Of a stretch of DNA of 64,000 nucleotides, positions 15,853 to 24,169 are shown piece by piece (position 1 is the stretch's first letter; each line of letters begins with the position of its first letter). Source of the stretch: Streptomyces sp. DH41 (GTDB lineage: Bacteria > Actinomycetota > Actinomycetes > Streptomycetales > Streptomycetaceae). The notes under the pieces are model-generated. The model did no database searches, was not told where the DNA came from, and was given only the letters and a program-made list of their open reading frames with translations. Made by a program: the position numbers and the translations under genes. The DNA lies in contig NZ_JARVKY010000004.1 in NCBI RefSeq assembly GCF_029813785.1, positions 62,001 through 126,000 of the forward strand, in the 5' to 3' direction.

Positions 15853-17073
15853 ATGACCTCCTCCCCCGCCGGCCACCCTGTCCGCGGCACCTCGCCTGCG
15901 CCCTACGACTTCGACACCCCGGTGGACCGGCACGGCACCTGGTGCACGCAGTGGGACTACGTCGAAGACCGCTTCGGCGTGCCTGATCTGCTGCCTTTCA
16001 CGATCTCCGACATGGACTTCGAGACCGCCCCGGAGGTCATCGCGGCACTCCGCGCACGCCTGGACCACGGGGTCCTCGGCTACTCGCGGTGGCGCCAGGA
16101 CGACTTCCTCTCCGCGATCGTCCACTGGTACGCGACGCGGCACGCCACGGACGTGGCGCCCGAGTCGGTCGTCTACGCGCCCTCCGTCGTCTACCAGGTC
16201 TCGCAGCTGCTGCGGCTGTGGTCGCGCCCCGGTGACGGCGTGGTCGTCCACACACCCATGTACGACGCGTTCCCCAAGACGGTGGCGGCCCACGGGCGTC
16301 GGCTCCGGCGGTGTCCGATGGACGACTGGGCGGAGTTGGAGCGGCTCCTGGCGCTCGACGACACGGCCGTACTGCTGCTGTGCTCACCGCACAATCCGAC
16401 GGGCAGGGTGTGGTCGGCGGACGAACTGGACCGGATGGCCCGGCTGTGCGCGCGGTACGACGTGGCGGTCATCAGCGACGAGATCCACTCCGACCTCGCG
16501 TATGCCCCGCACGTCCACCGGCCCTGGGCCCGGCACGGCGGCGACGGTCGTTGGGCCGTGCTCACCTCGGCCTCCAAGTCGTTCAACATCCCCGCGCTGA
16601 CCGGCAGTTACGGAATCATCCGCGATCCCGCGACACGCGAGGCCTACCTGCGCCGGCTCAAGGAGGCGGACGGTCTCTCCTCCCCCGCGGTGCTGTCCCT
16701 GGTCGGCCACATCGCCGCGTACCGCGAGGGAGCGCCCTGGCTGGACGCCCTGCGCGGATACCTCGCGGGCAACCTCGCGATGGTGGCCGGCCGTCTCCGT
16801 GAGGAGTTCCCCCAGCTCGGCTGGGAGCCTCCGCAGGCGGGATACCTGGCCTGGATCGACCTGCGGCCGCTCGGCGTCGACGACGACGCGCTTCAGCGCG
16901 ACCTCGTGGAGGTGGAGAAGGTGGCCGTCATGCCGGGGGCCACCTACGGCTGCCCGGGACGCGTGCGGCTCAACGTCGGGTGCCCTCGGTCGAAGGCGGA
17001 GGCGGGTGTCGAGGCCCTGGTGCGGGCGTTGCGCCGGATCACCCGGCCGGAGGGGGCGACGACCCCGTCCTGA
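15853..17073 (+). CDS. malY: MalY/PatB-family PLP-dependent C-S lyase
   Basis: The product is 406 aa, aminotransferase fold type I. The PLP lysine is Lys242 in SASKSFNIPALTG; SPHNPTGR (Asn181) and ISDEIHSDL (Asp209) are the other cofactor contacts. The start VDRHGTWCTQWDYVEDRFG and the end RVRLNVGCPRSK track E. coli MalY closely. MalY in E. coli cleaves cystathionine and also represses MalT; only the lyase activity can be assumed here, as no MalT is in view. It is translated two bases after malX. Confidence 0.92.
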   Translation: MTSSPAGHPVRGTSPAPYDFDTPVDRHGTWCTQWDYVEDRFGVPDLLPFTISDMDFETAPEVIAALRARLDHGVLGYSRWRQDDFLSAIVHWYATRHATDVAPESVVYAPSVVYQVSQLLRLWSRPGDGVVVHTPMYDAFPKTVAAHGRRLRRCPMDDWAELERLLALDDTAVLLLCSPHNPTGRVWSADELDRMARLCARYDVAVISDEIHSDLAYAPHVHRPWARHGGDGRWAVLTSASKSFNIPALTGSYGIIRDPATREAYLRRLKEADGLSSPAVLSLVGHIAAYREGAPWLDALRGYLAGNLAMVAGRLREEFPQLGWEPPQAGYLAWIDLRPLGVDDDALQRDLVEVEKVAVMPGATYGCPGRVRLNVGCPRSKAEAGVEALVRALRRITRPEGATTPS

Positions 17074-17162
17074 GCGGTCCACCGGCCACCCGGGAAATCG
17101 GTCCACGGGCGCCGGTGGCCGCCACCCCCGGTCCTCGGTCCGCCGCGGGCCGGGGCGGCGGG

Positions 17163-18362
17163 TCAGTGTCCCGCTACGACGCCCGAGAGCTCGTTGGTGC
17201 TCTGCGGCAAGGTGACGGAGGTGGTCTTCTCGCCGGTCGCGAGGTCGACGGCGTGCAGGGCCTTCTTGCCGGGCTCGGAGACGTAGGCGGTGCCGCCGCG
17301 GACGAACAGGGTGGGCCGGGGCTGCTGCCAGTCCAGCGGCTCCCGCCACTCGCCCACCACGGGGATCTTCTTGTCGATCTCACCGCTGACCGGGTCGATC
17401 ACGCGGATCGCGCCGTCGGTGCCGAGGACGAGCGCCTCGCCCTCGGGGCCGCGGGCCAGCGAGCGGAAGGAGTAGCTGGTGCCCAGGTCGACCAGGCGCA
17501 GCGTCGCCTTCTCGGTGTCGATGAGGGACACGCGGGTCGGCCGTTCCAGCTCGGCCTCGGGGTCGCTCTTGTAGTCGCCCAGGAGGACCGGGGAGGCGTC
17601 GCTGCCCGCCTGGTTGCCGATGCGGCCGTAGTCGTCGGGGGCGTCGACCTTGGTGAACCGGCCGTCCTTGTAGATCAGTACGCCGTCCTCGCAGCCGAAG
17701 GCGACGGCTTCGTTCCGGGCCGCCGCCTCACCGTGCACACCGGGACACTTCTCGTTGCGCTCGATCTCCTTGTTGTTCTTGTCCAGCACCAGCGCGCCCG
17801 TGCGCTTCTCATCGGTGCCGAGCGTGCTGAGGAGTTCGCCGTTCTCCAGCTCGATGGCGACGCCGTGGTGCGGCTCGGCGGAGGTGTAGGTGCGGGTGGC
17901 GGGCTTCTTGCCGGTGCCGAGCCCGGTGGGGTCGAAGACGTTGACCTCGCCGGTGCCGTCGGTGAAGAGGGCTGTCCTGCCCGCGTGGCGGACGACGTGG
18001 CCGGGCTTGGAGCCCTGGTACTCGATGTCGGTGAGGGTCTGCCCGGTGGCGTCCAGGACGCGGAAGCCACTGTCGGTGGAGACGATGACGTGGTCCTCGT
18101 CGCCCGCGGGGCTGACCCGGTTGAAGCCGGGCAGCTCGACGGTCCCGGCCAGTTCGAGGGTCTCGCCGTCGAGGATGTAGAGGCCGCCCTCGAAGGTGGC
18201 GACCAGCGGGTCCTTGACCGCCGCGGCGGGCGTGGGGCTCGCGGTGTCATGGGCCTTGGCGTCGGTGGAGGAGTCCTCCCCGCCGCAGGCGGTCAGGACC
18301 GTGGACACCGCCAGAGCGAGTGCCGTGCCCGTGAGGGCTCTCCTGCGTATCGACGTGTTCAC
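17163..18362 (-). CDS. aztD: AztD-type zinc metallochaperone lipoprotein (copy 1)
   Basis: The product is 399 aa. A lipoprotein signal ends in VLTACGG, followed by a Ser/Thr/Ala linker and a beta-propeller with motifs such as GGLYILDGETLEL, AEPHHGVAIELENG and GCEDGVLIYKDGRF. AztD proteins bind zinc and pass it to AztC. The GTG at 18362 follows an AAAGGA site. It is the last gene of the azt operon, 98 bases downstream of aztC, and is a paralogue of the protein encoded at 19447-20682. Confidence 0.85.
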   Translation of the reverse strand: MNTSIRRRALTGTALALAVSTVLTACGGEDSSTDAKAHDTASPTPAAAVKDPLVATFEGGLYILDGETLELAGTVELPGFNRVSPAGDEDHVIVSTDSGFRVLDATGQTLTDIEYQGSKPGHVVRHAGRTALFTDGTGEVNVFDPTGLGTGKKPATRTYTSAEPHHGVAIELENGELLSTLGTDEKRTGALVLDKNNKEIERNEKCPGVHGEAAARNEAVAFGCEDGVLIYKDGRFTKVDAPDDYGRIGNQAGSDASPVLLGDYKSDPEAELERPTRVSLIDTEKATLRLVDLGTSYSFRSLARGPEGEALVLGTDGAIRVIDPVSGEIDKKIPVVGEWREPLDWQQPRPTLFVRGGTAYVSEPGKKALHAVDLATGEKTTSVTLPQSTNELSGVVAGH

Positions 18363-18460
18363 CGGTGTGTTCCTTTCCGAGCCGCACGGTGGCGGCATGG
18401 GATGCGTGGCGGATCCGGCCCGGTCGGCCGGCGTCCGTGGGGTTGGGGAGCGGGCGCGTG

Positions 18461-19450
18461 TCAGTCGCCGGTCGGGCCGGCGGTCAGGCCGTCGGTCATG
18501 GCGGTGGTGTTGGCGCGCATCATCCGCAGGTAGGTGTCGGCGCCCTCGCCCGGCGCGGTCAGGGACTCCGAGTACAGCTCGACGACCTCGACCCGGCCGT
18601 CCAGTTCCGTCCGCAGGACCTCCGCCAGCCGCTTGGGCTGGGAGGAGTCGGCGAACACGGTGCGAACGCCGGCCTCGTCCATCGCCCGGGTGAGTGAGCG
18701 CAGGTCGGAGGAGCTGGGTGAGGCCAGTGTGGTGCCGCTGGGAACGACTGCGCCGATCACCCGGAAGCCGAAGCGGTCGGCGAGGTAGCCGAACACATGG
18801 TGATTGGTCACCAGAGCGCGTTCGTCCTCCGGGACGCGGTCGAAGGACTTCTCCATCCAGGTGGTGAGGTCCGCCAACTCCTTCTCGTACCGGCCGGCGT
18901 TGGCGCGTACCGTGTCCCCGTCCACGCCGTCGACGTGCTCGATCACTTGGGCGGCGATCAGGCCGGTGGCCTTGCGCACCCGGTCGGGATCGGTCCAGAA
19001 GTGCGGGTCGGGCTGTCCTTCCCCGTCCTCGGGGCCTCCGTCGTCGCCCGCCCGGAAGGTGAGCGGGTCGACCGCCCGTCCCGCCTCGAAGGTGGCGACG
19101 CCGGACTCATGGGCGGCTGCCACGTGCCGCAGCACGTTCTCCTCCAGGCCGAGGCCGTTGTAGACCACGAGGTCGGCGCGTTCCAGTTCGGCGGCCTGCA
19201 CGGCCGACAGGCCGAAGGAGTGCGGGTCGGCGTTGGGCTTCATCAGGACGGTGACGTCGGCTTCGTCGCCGACGACCTCCCGGGTGATGTCGCCGAGGAT
19301 GTTGGTCGTGACCACGATGTCGGGCCGGTCGTCGCCGGTGGTGCAGGCGGTGGCGGCGACGACGGTGCCGAGGGCGACCAGTCCCATGAGCAGGCTGCGC
19401 AGCCGTGCCACGCGTACTCTCACACGCTTCTTCGCCGCGTTTCGGCTCAT
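18461..19450 (-). CDS. aztC: Zinc ABC transporter substrate-binding protein AztC
   Basis: The product is 329 aa, cluster A-1 metal-binding lipoprotein: signal with lipobox-like AATAC, then DIVVTTNILGDITREVVGD. Metal-site segments are NADPHSFGLS, PDPHFWTDPDRVRK, TNHHVFGYLADRFGF and TVFADSSQPKRLAEVL, giving the expected His/His/His/Asp ligands. The loop before PDPHFW is acidic rather than His-rich, as expected when a chaperone (AztD) supplies zinc. ATG at 19450 overlaps the upstream AztD-like gene in an ATGA. Confidence 0.93.
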   Translation of the reverse strand: MSRNAAKKRVRVRVARLRSLLMGLVALGTVVAATACTTGDDRPDIVVTTNILGDITREVVGDEADVTVLMKPNADPHSFGLSAVQAAELERADLVVYNGLGLEENVLRHVAAAHESGVATFEAGRAVDPLTFRAGDDGGPEDGEGQPDPHFWTDPDRVRKATGLIAAQVIEHVDGVDGDTVRANAGRYEKELADLTTWMEKSFDRVPEDERALVTNHHVFGYLADRFGFRVIGAVVPSGTTLASPSSSDLRSLTRAMDEAGVRTVFADSSQPKRLAEVLRTELDGRVEVVELYSESLTAPGEGADTYLRMMRANTTAMTDGLTAGPTGD

Positions 19451-20682
19451 CGGCCGGTCTCCGCCATGAGGACGGGCTCGATGTCCAGGTCGAAGGAGCG
19501 CGCGATGCGCAGGCCGTCGTTGTAGTCGATCTCGAACACCTTCTTGCCGTCGGGGTCGTTGACGTAGGCGCGGCTGCGGTCGACCTCGATCACCGGTCCG
19601 CTCTCGGTCGTGCCGGCCCGCTGTGCTCCGGTCAGGAGCCGCTTGGTCCGGGCGATCTGCTTCCCGGTGGCGATGTCGTAGCCGTGCAGTGCCCCGTCGG
19701 TCTCCAGAACGAGCAGCACGGATCCTTCTCCGGCGGTGTTGGCGGCGACGACGGGACCGGTCTCCACCCGGGTCCAGGTCCGCTCGGTCGCGTCCAGGAC
19801 CCACACTGCGTTGTTCCCGGCCGACGCGGTGAGGGTGTCGCTGCCGGGCCGCTGCCGGAAGGCGGTGGCCCGTTCCGCCGCCGGAACGCCGTCGTCGTAG
19901 GGGATCTTCTGGGCGGTGAAGGCGCCGCCCTCCTCGCGGACCAGCAGGGCTCCGTCGGCGCACCCCAGCACCACTCCGCGCCCGGTGACGGCGTCGCCGC
20001 GCGGCTCGTCGCACCGGGTGTCCGGCGAGTGGACGCGCTTGCCCTTCCGGTCGAGCACGGTGAGTTTCGTGGTGCCGTCCTCGTTCGTGAACGCCAGGAG
20101 GTGTTCCGCGTACGGCACGACAGCGCCGGTGTACGTGCCCGGCAGCGTCCGGGCGGAGACGACCTCGCCCTTCTCCAGTTCGCTCCGGTCGAGGAGAACG
20201 GCCCGGCCGTCGCCGTCGGTCACCGCGGTCACGGCCATGTCGCCGCGCACACGCGTGTCGCGGCCCGCCGGGATGTCTCCGACGTCACGGATGGTCGCGC
20301 GGTAGTAGTGGACGTGGTCCCCGTGGTCCACCGTCCAGGCGCCGCTGTCGAGCACGTGCGTGCCACCGGACGCGTGGAAGTAACCGAACCGCCCGTCCGT
20401 GCTCACCCGTACGGCGCCCCGTACCTGTGTCGTCCTGTGCACCTTGCCGGTCGTGAGGTCGAGCACCCGGGTGTGCCCGCTGCGGGGGTCGTTGAGAAGC
20501 AGACGGGATTGCTGCTCGGCGGCTTCCTGGGCTCCCGCGACGTACCCGTGAGGGGTGGCGGACGAGGAACTCGCCGCCGGGCGGGAGTCGTTGTCCGGCT
20601 GCCCCGCGCAGCTCGTGGCGAGCAGCGCGGTGAGCAGCAGTGTGGCCGAGGCCCGCGGAGTGACGCTGCTTCGGACGGTCAT
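19447..20682 (-). CDS. AztD-like beta-propeller lipoprotein (copy 2)
   Basis: The product is 411 aa. The signal peptide ends in LLATSCAG, followed by a low-complexity linker and a propeller built like AztD copy 1: shared patterns include LLNDPRSGHTRVLDLTTGKV, GCADGALLVREEGGAFTAQK and VNDPDGKKVFEIDYNDG. A His cluster, DHGDHVHYYR, could bind metal. It lies between aztB and aztC with ATGA overlaps on both sides, so it is co-translated with the transporter. It is either a second zinc chaperone or a diverged receptor. Confidence 0.8.
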   Translation of the reverse strand: MTVRSSVTPRASATLLLTALLATSCAGQPDNDSRPAASSSSATPHGYVAGAQEAAEQQSRLLLNDPRSGHTRVLDLTTGKVHRTTQVRGAVRVSTDGRFGYFHASGGTHVLDSGAWTVDHGDHVHYYRATIRDVGDIPAGRDTRVRGDMAVTAVTDGDGRAVLLDRSELEKGEVVSARTLPGTYTGAVVPYAEHLLAFTNEDGTTKLTVLDRKGKRVHSPDTRCDEPRGDAVTGRGVVLGCADGALLVREEGGAFTAQKIPYDDGVPAAERATAFRQRPGSDTLTASAGNNAVWVLDATERTWTRVETGPVVAANTAGEGSVLLVLETDGALHGYDIATGKQIARTKRLLTGAQRAGTTESGPVIEVDRSRAYVNDPDGKKVFEIDYNDGLRIARSFDLDIEPVLMAETGR

Positions 20683-21563
20683 GACGATCGCCTCGGACTT
20701 CCTTCAGTTGACTTCAGGGGCGGGAGCAGGGGCTGCGGCGAGGGGGCGCGGCGGTGGCGGAGGCCGGACGCCAGGTGGGAGAGGAAGAACACGCTCACCG
20801 CGAGGGCCGAGACGGTCGCGCCGGCGGCGGTGCCCAGATGCCAGGACAGCAGCAGCCCGCCGAACGTGGCGGTGACGCCAAGGAGCGCCGCGAGCAGCAT
20901 CACCCCGCGGACGCCGCGCGCCCACGGCAGGGCCGCCGCCGGAGGGGCGATGAGCAGGCCGAGGACCAGCAGGGTCCCCACGATGTGGAACGAGGCGACG
21001 ATCGCGAGACCCAGGAGGCCGAGCAGCACGGCATGGGTGAGGCGCGGACGCAGACCGAGGGTCTGGGCCTTGCGGGAGTCGAACGTGAGGGCGAGGAAGG
21101 CCCGGTGGCCGAGGACCGAGACGACGAGTGCCGCCAGCAGCGCCGCGGCCAGCACGAACAGGTCCTGCTTCCGCACGGCGAGGACGTCACCGAACAGGAA
21201 CCCGGTCAGGTCCACCGCGAAGGACTGCGAACGCGACACGATGATGACGCCGAGCGACAGCATGCCCACGAACAGCAGCCCGATCCCGGTGTCCTGGGAC
21301 AGCCTCGGAATACGTCCGAGCGCCGTGACGCCCGCCGTCATCACGGCCGCGCTCGCCACCGCGCCCACCAGCAGGTTGCCACCGAACAGCGCGGCCAGCG
21401 CGACTCCCGGCAGCAACCCGTGGGACATGGCGTCGCCGAGGAACGCCATGCCCCTGAGCACCACCCAGGTCCCGGCCGGCGCGCAGATCGCGGACACCAG
21501 GATCCCGGCCCACAGGGCTCGCTGCACAAACGTCACTTCGAACGGGGTCGTCAACCACTCCAT
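20679..21563 (-). CDS. aztB: Zinc ABC transporter permease AztB
   Basis: The product is 294 aa, an ABC-3 type permease of the ZnuB family with eight to nine membrane segments. It has the MAFLGDAMSHGLLPGVALA coupling-helix motif, SFAVDLTGFLFGDVLAV, and IVGTLLVLGLLIAPPAAA. The ATG at 21563 is only 15 bases from the divergent aztA ATG. It overlaps the AztD-like gene downstream by ATGA. Confidence 0.93.
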   Translation of the reverse strand: MEWLTTPFEVTFVQRALWAGILVSAICAPAGTWVVLRGMAFLGDAMSHGLLPGVALAALFGGNLLVGAVASAAVMTAGVTALGRIPRLSQDTGIGLLFVGMLSLGVIIVSRSQSFAVDLTGFLFGDVLAVRKQDLFVLAAALLAALVVSVLGHRAFLALTFDSRKAQTLGLRPRLTHAVLLGLLGLAIVASFHIVGTLLVLGLLIAPPAAALPWARGVRGVMLLAALLGVTATFGGLLLSWHLGTAAGATVSALAVSVFFLSHLASGLRHRRAPSPQPLLPPLKSTEGSPRRSS

Positions 21564-21578
21564 GGCGAGGACACTACA

Positions 21579-22319
21579 ATGAAAATCATGTTCAACAAAC
21601 CGACCTCCTCGCCCGCCTCCCCCCGACAGCGGGCCGCCCGCGTCCACTTCACCGAGCTGTGCGCCGGCTATCCGGGGCGGCCCGTGCTCTACCAACTCGA
21701 CGCCGAGATACCGCGGTTGGCCACGACCGCGCTCGTCGGCCCGAACGGCAGCGGCAAGTCGACACTGCTCGGTGTTCTGGCCGGTGTGATCCAGCCGACA
21801 TCGGGCAGCGTTCGCCACCACGAAGGATCGCCGCCCGCGTTCGTTCCGCAGCGCGGGGCCGTCGGCGACACTCTGCCGCTCACCGTCCGGCAGGCCATCG
21901 AGATGGGACGCTGGAGGGAACGCGGTCCCTGGCGCCGGCTGACCCGACGGGATCACACGACGGTGGACACCGCGCTCGACCGGCTGGGCATCGGCGATCT
22001 CGCCTCACGCCAACTGGGCGAACTTTCGGGCGGCCAGCGTCAACGCGCCCTGATCGCGCAGGGATTGGCGCAGGAGTCCGACCTGCTGCTGCTGGACGAG
22101 CCGACCACGGGTCTCGACCCGGAGGCCAGGGACCGGATCGCGGCGCTGCTCACGGCACTCGTCGCCGACGGTGTGACGGTCGTCCAGGCCACACACGACC
22201 TGGAAGCCGCGCGCTCGGCCGACGCCTGCCTCCTGCTCCGCGACGGCCGCCTCGCCGGTCAGGGGCCTCCCGGCCGGGTGCTCACCACGTCGGCGCTGGC
22301 CCGGATCTGGGGCCCGTGA
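21579..22319 (+). CDS. aztA: Zinc ABC transporter ATP-binding protein AztA
   Basis: The product is 246 aa with Walker A GPNGSGKST, signature LSGGQRQRALIAQGLA and Walker B LLLLDEPTTGLD, then the H-loop THDLE. It energises AztB. Starts are possible at 21579 (MKIMFN) or 21588 (MFNKP). Both lie in the Zur-like box, so the transcript is probably leaderless or the real start lies further in. It is divergent from the rest of the azt operon and converges on the DrrB-like permease with a hairpin between. Confidence 0.9.
   Translation: MKIMFNKPTSSPASPRQRAARVHFTELCAGYPGRPVLYQLDAEIPRLATTALVGPNGSGKSTLLGVLAGVIQPTSGSVRHHEGSPPAFVPQRGAVGDTLPLTVRQAIEMGRWRERGPWRRLTRRDHTTVDTALDRLGIGDLASRQLGELSGGQRQRALIAQGLAQESDLLLLDEPTTGLDPEARDRIAALLTALVADGVTVVQATHDLEAARSADACLLLRDGRLAGQGPPGRVLTTSALARIWGP
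21580..21594. promoter_or_regulatory. Zur-like box
   Basis: TGAAAATCATGTTCA closely matches the 15-bp core of actinobacterial Zur sites (TGAAAATGATTTTCA type), with TGAA and TTCA as inverted ends. It covers the first codons of aztA and lies 17 bases from the aztB start, so one Zur dimer pair could silence both directions when zinc is sufficient. Confidence 0.75.
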
Positions 22320-22341
22320 CGGTGGACGGCGTGATCCACCG
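22320..22341. terminator. Hairpin between convergent aztA and ABC permease genes
   Basis: CGGTGGA (22320-22326) and TCCACCG (22335-22341) form a perfect 7-bp stem with an 8-base loop, directly after the aztA stop and 23 bases before the stop of the opposing gene. There is no U-tract, which is common for Streptomyces terminators. Confidence 0.5.
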
Positions 22342-22364
22342 AGGTCACCTGGCGGGACGAAGCA

Positions 22365-23111
22365 CTACTGGCTCGTCCGCCGCCGGAAGAGCGCCCCCGC
22401 CGCCGCCACCGATACCGCCGTGATCGCCGCGCACCATGCGAGCGCCTGCCAGCCGCCGGCACCCACCGGCTGGTCGAGCAGAAGACCGCGCATCGACTCG
22501 ATCACCGGCGTCACCGGCTGGTGTTCGGCGAAGCCGCGCAGCCAGGACGGCATGGTGTCGATCGGTACGAAGCCACTGGACGGATACGGAAGGAAAGCGA
22601 TGAAGAAGGTGAAACCCCCGGCCGCCTCCGGCGACCTGGCCACCAGCCCCACCGCCGCCGACAGCCACGACAGGGCCACGATGTAACAGACGAGCACGCC
22701 GATCGCCGCGAACCAGCCGGCCGCCGACGCCGCGGGGCGGAAGCCGATCGCCGTGGCCACGCCGAAGACGACGACGGTGGCCGCGATGTTGCGGGCGAGT
22801 GAGGCGGCGACGTGTCCGGCCAGGACGGACGTGCCACTGACGTCCATGGAGCGGAAGCGGTCGATGATCCCGCCGTGCATGTCGTTCGCGACGCTCATGG
22901 CGGTGTTGCCGGCACCGAAGCCCGCGCACAGCACGAGCACGCCGGGCACCACGTACTGCACGTACGTGCCGCCGGTGTCGATCGCCCCGCCGAAGAAGTA
23001 GACGAAGACGAGCATCAGCATGACCGGCATCACCAGGGCGCTGATCAGCGCGTCGGGCGTACGGGCACTGAGCCGGACGGACCTTCCGGTCATGGTGAGG
23101 ACGTCAGACAC
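22365..23111 (-). CDS. ABC-2 type permease (DrrB-like drug exporter subunit)
   Basis: The product is 248 aa with six membrane segments and the ABC-2 pattern VSDVLTMTGRSVRLSARTP at the N-terminus, VQYVVPGVLVLCAGFGAGNT, and FIAFLPYPSSGFVPIDTMP before the last helices. GTG at 23111 overlaps the ATPase gene by eight bases and has a GGAG site seven bases upstream; ATG at 23093 is an alternative. It forms an exporter with the upstream ATPase, probably for a hydrophobic compound, under the divergent TetR. Confidence 0.88.
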   Translation of the reverse strand: MSDVLTMTGRSVRLSARTPDALISALVMPVMLMLVFVYFFGGAIDTGGTYVQYVVPGVLVLCAGFGAGNTAMSVANDMHGGIIDRFRSMDVSGTSVLAGHVAASLARNIAATVVVFGVATAIGFRPAASAAGWFAAIGVLVCYIVALSWLSAAVGLVARSPEAAGGFTFFIAFLPYPSSGFVPIDTMPSWLRGFAEHQPVTPVIESMRGLLLDQPVGAGGWQALAWCAAITAVSVAAAGALFRRRTSQ

Positions 23112-24066
23112 CGGTCCGCTCCTTCTGCCGCGTGACACCGGTGCCGGTGCCGGTGAGGGCCAGGAAGACGTCGTCGAGGGTGGCACCGTGCACGGCGAAG
23201 CGCTCGACCAGTTCGCGTTCGGGGTCGACGGCGTCGAGGAGCTCGCGGACGTGCTCGGCGCGACCGCTCGTCGCCACCCCGAGCCGCAGCTCGTCGGGTT
23301 CCCGGCGCACCACGAGTGTGCCGAGGAGCCGGTCGGCCTCCTCGTACGCGGCCCGCCCGGCGAGCGTCAGGACCAGTAGTTCGTCGGCCACCCGCAGCTT
23401 CAGCTCGGCAGCCGTGCCCTCGGCGACGATCCGGCCGCTGTCGATGAGCGCGATCCGGTCCGCGAGCCGGTCGGCCTCCTCCAGGTACTGGGTGGTGAGG
23501 AAGACCGTCACCCCGGACCCGGCCAGCTCCGCGATCAGCTGCCACACCTCCTGCCGGCTGCGTGGGTCGAGGCCGGTGGTCGGCTCGTCGAGGAAAATCA
23601 CGGCCGGCTCGCCGACGAGCGAGGCGGCGAGGTCCAGGCGGCGCCGCATGCCGCCGGAGTACGTGGCGACCCGGCGGCCGGCGGCATCGGTGAGCCGGAA
23701 GCGAGTCAGCAGCTCCTCGGCGCGGGCGCGCGCTGCGGCACGGTCCAGACGGGCGAGGCGGCCCATCATGCGGAGGTTCTCGACCCCGGTGAGCTGCTCG
23801 TCGAGAGCGGCGTACTGCCCGGTCAGGCTGATCGACCGGCGTACGCGGGTTCGCTCGATGACGACATCGTGCCCGGCCACCCGGGCATCGCCGGCGTCGG
23901 CGGCGAGGAGGGTGGCGAGGATGCGGACGGTGGTGGTCTTGCCTGCGCCGTTCGGGCCGAGCAGGGCGAAGACGGTCCCCGGGGCGACGGTCAGACCGAC
24001 GCCACGCAGGACGTCGACATCCCCGTAAGACTTGGTGAGGCCGCGGGCCTCGATGGCCGGTGTCAT
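23104..24066 (-). CDS. ABC transporter ATPase (DrrA-like, daunorubicin-resistance family)
   Basis: The product is 320 aa. Walker A is GPNGAGKTTT, the signature is YSGGMRRRLDLAASL and Walker B is VIFLDEPTTGLD, followed by LTTQYLEEADRLADRI. The C-terminal region ending ATLDDVFLALTGTGTGV is the DrrA-type regulatory tail. The ATG at 24066 faces a tandem operator array and the divergent TetR gene. The substrate is unknown. Confidence 0.93.
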   Translation of the reverse strand: MTPAIEARGLTKSYGDVDVLRGVGLTVAPGTVFALLGPNGAGKTTTVRILATLLAADAGDARVAGHDVVIERTRVRRSISLTGQYAALDEQLTGVENLRMMGRLARLDRAAARARAEELLTRFRLTDAAGRRVATYSGGMRRRLDLAASLVGEPAVIFLDEPTTGLDPRSRQEVWQLIAELAGSGVTVFLTTQYLEEADRLADRIALIDSGRIVAEGTAAELKLRVADELLVLTLAGRAAYEEADRLLGTLVVRREPDELRLGVATSGRAEHVRELLDAVDPERELVERFAVHGATLDDVFLALTGTGTGVTRQKERTGV

Positions 24067-24082
24067 GGGTGCGGAGCTCCTC

Positions 24083-24166
24083 TGCGTACGCCATACACGC
24101 TACTGCGTAGACCATACACGCTTTTGCGTATGCCGTACACGAAACTGTGTGTGACCTACACTCCGG
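24083..24166. repeat. Four 21-bp tandem repeats, probable TetR operator array
   Basis: TGCGTA recurs at 24083, 24104 and 24125 with exactly 21-base spacing, each followed by CC-ATACACG-like sequence (consensus TGCGTANNCCATACACG). A fourth, degenerate unit begins at 24146. The array fills most of the 103-base interval between the ABC ATPase and TetR starts. Each unit is an imperfect inverted repeat, and 21 bp is two helical turns, so repressor dimers would stack on one face. Confidence 0.75.
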
Positions 24167-24169
24167 CCC

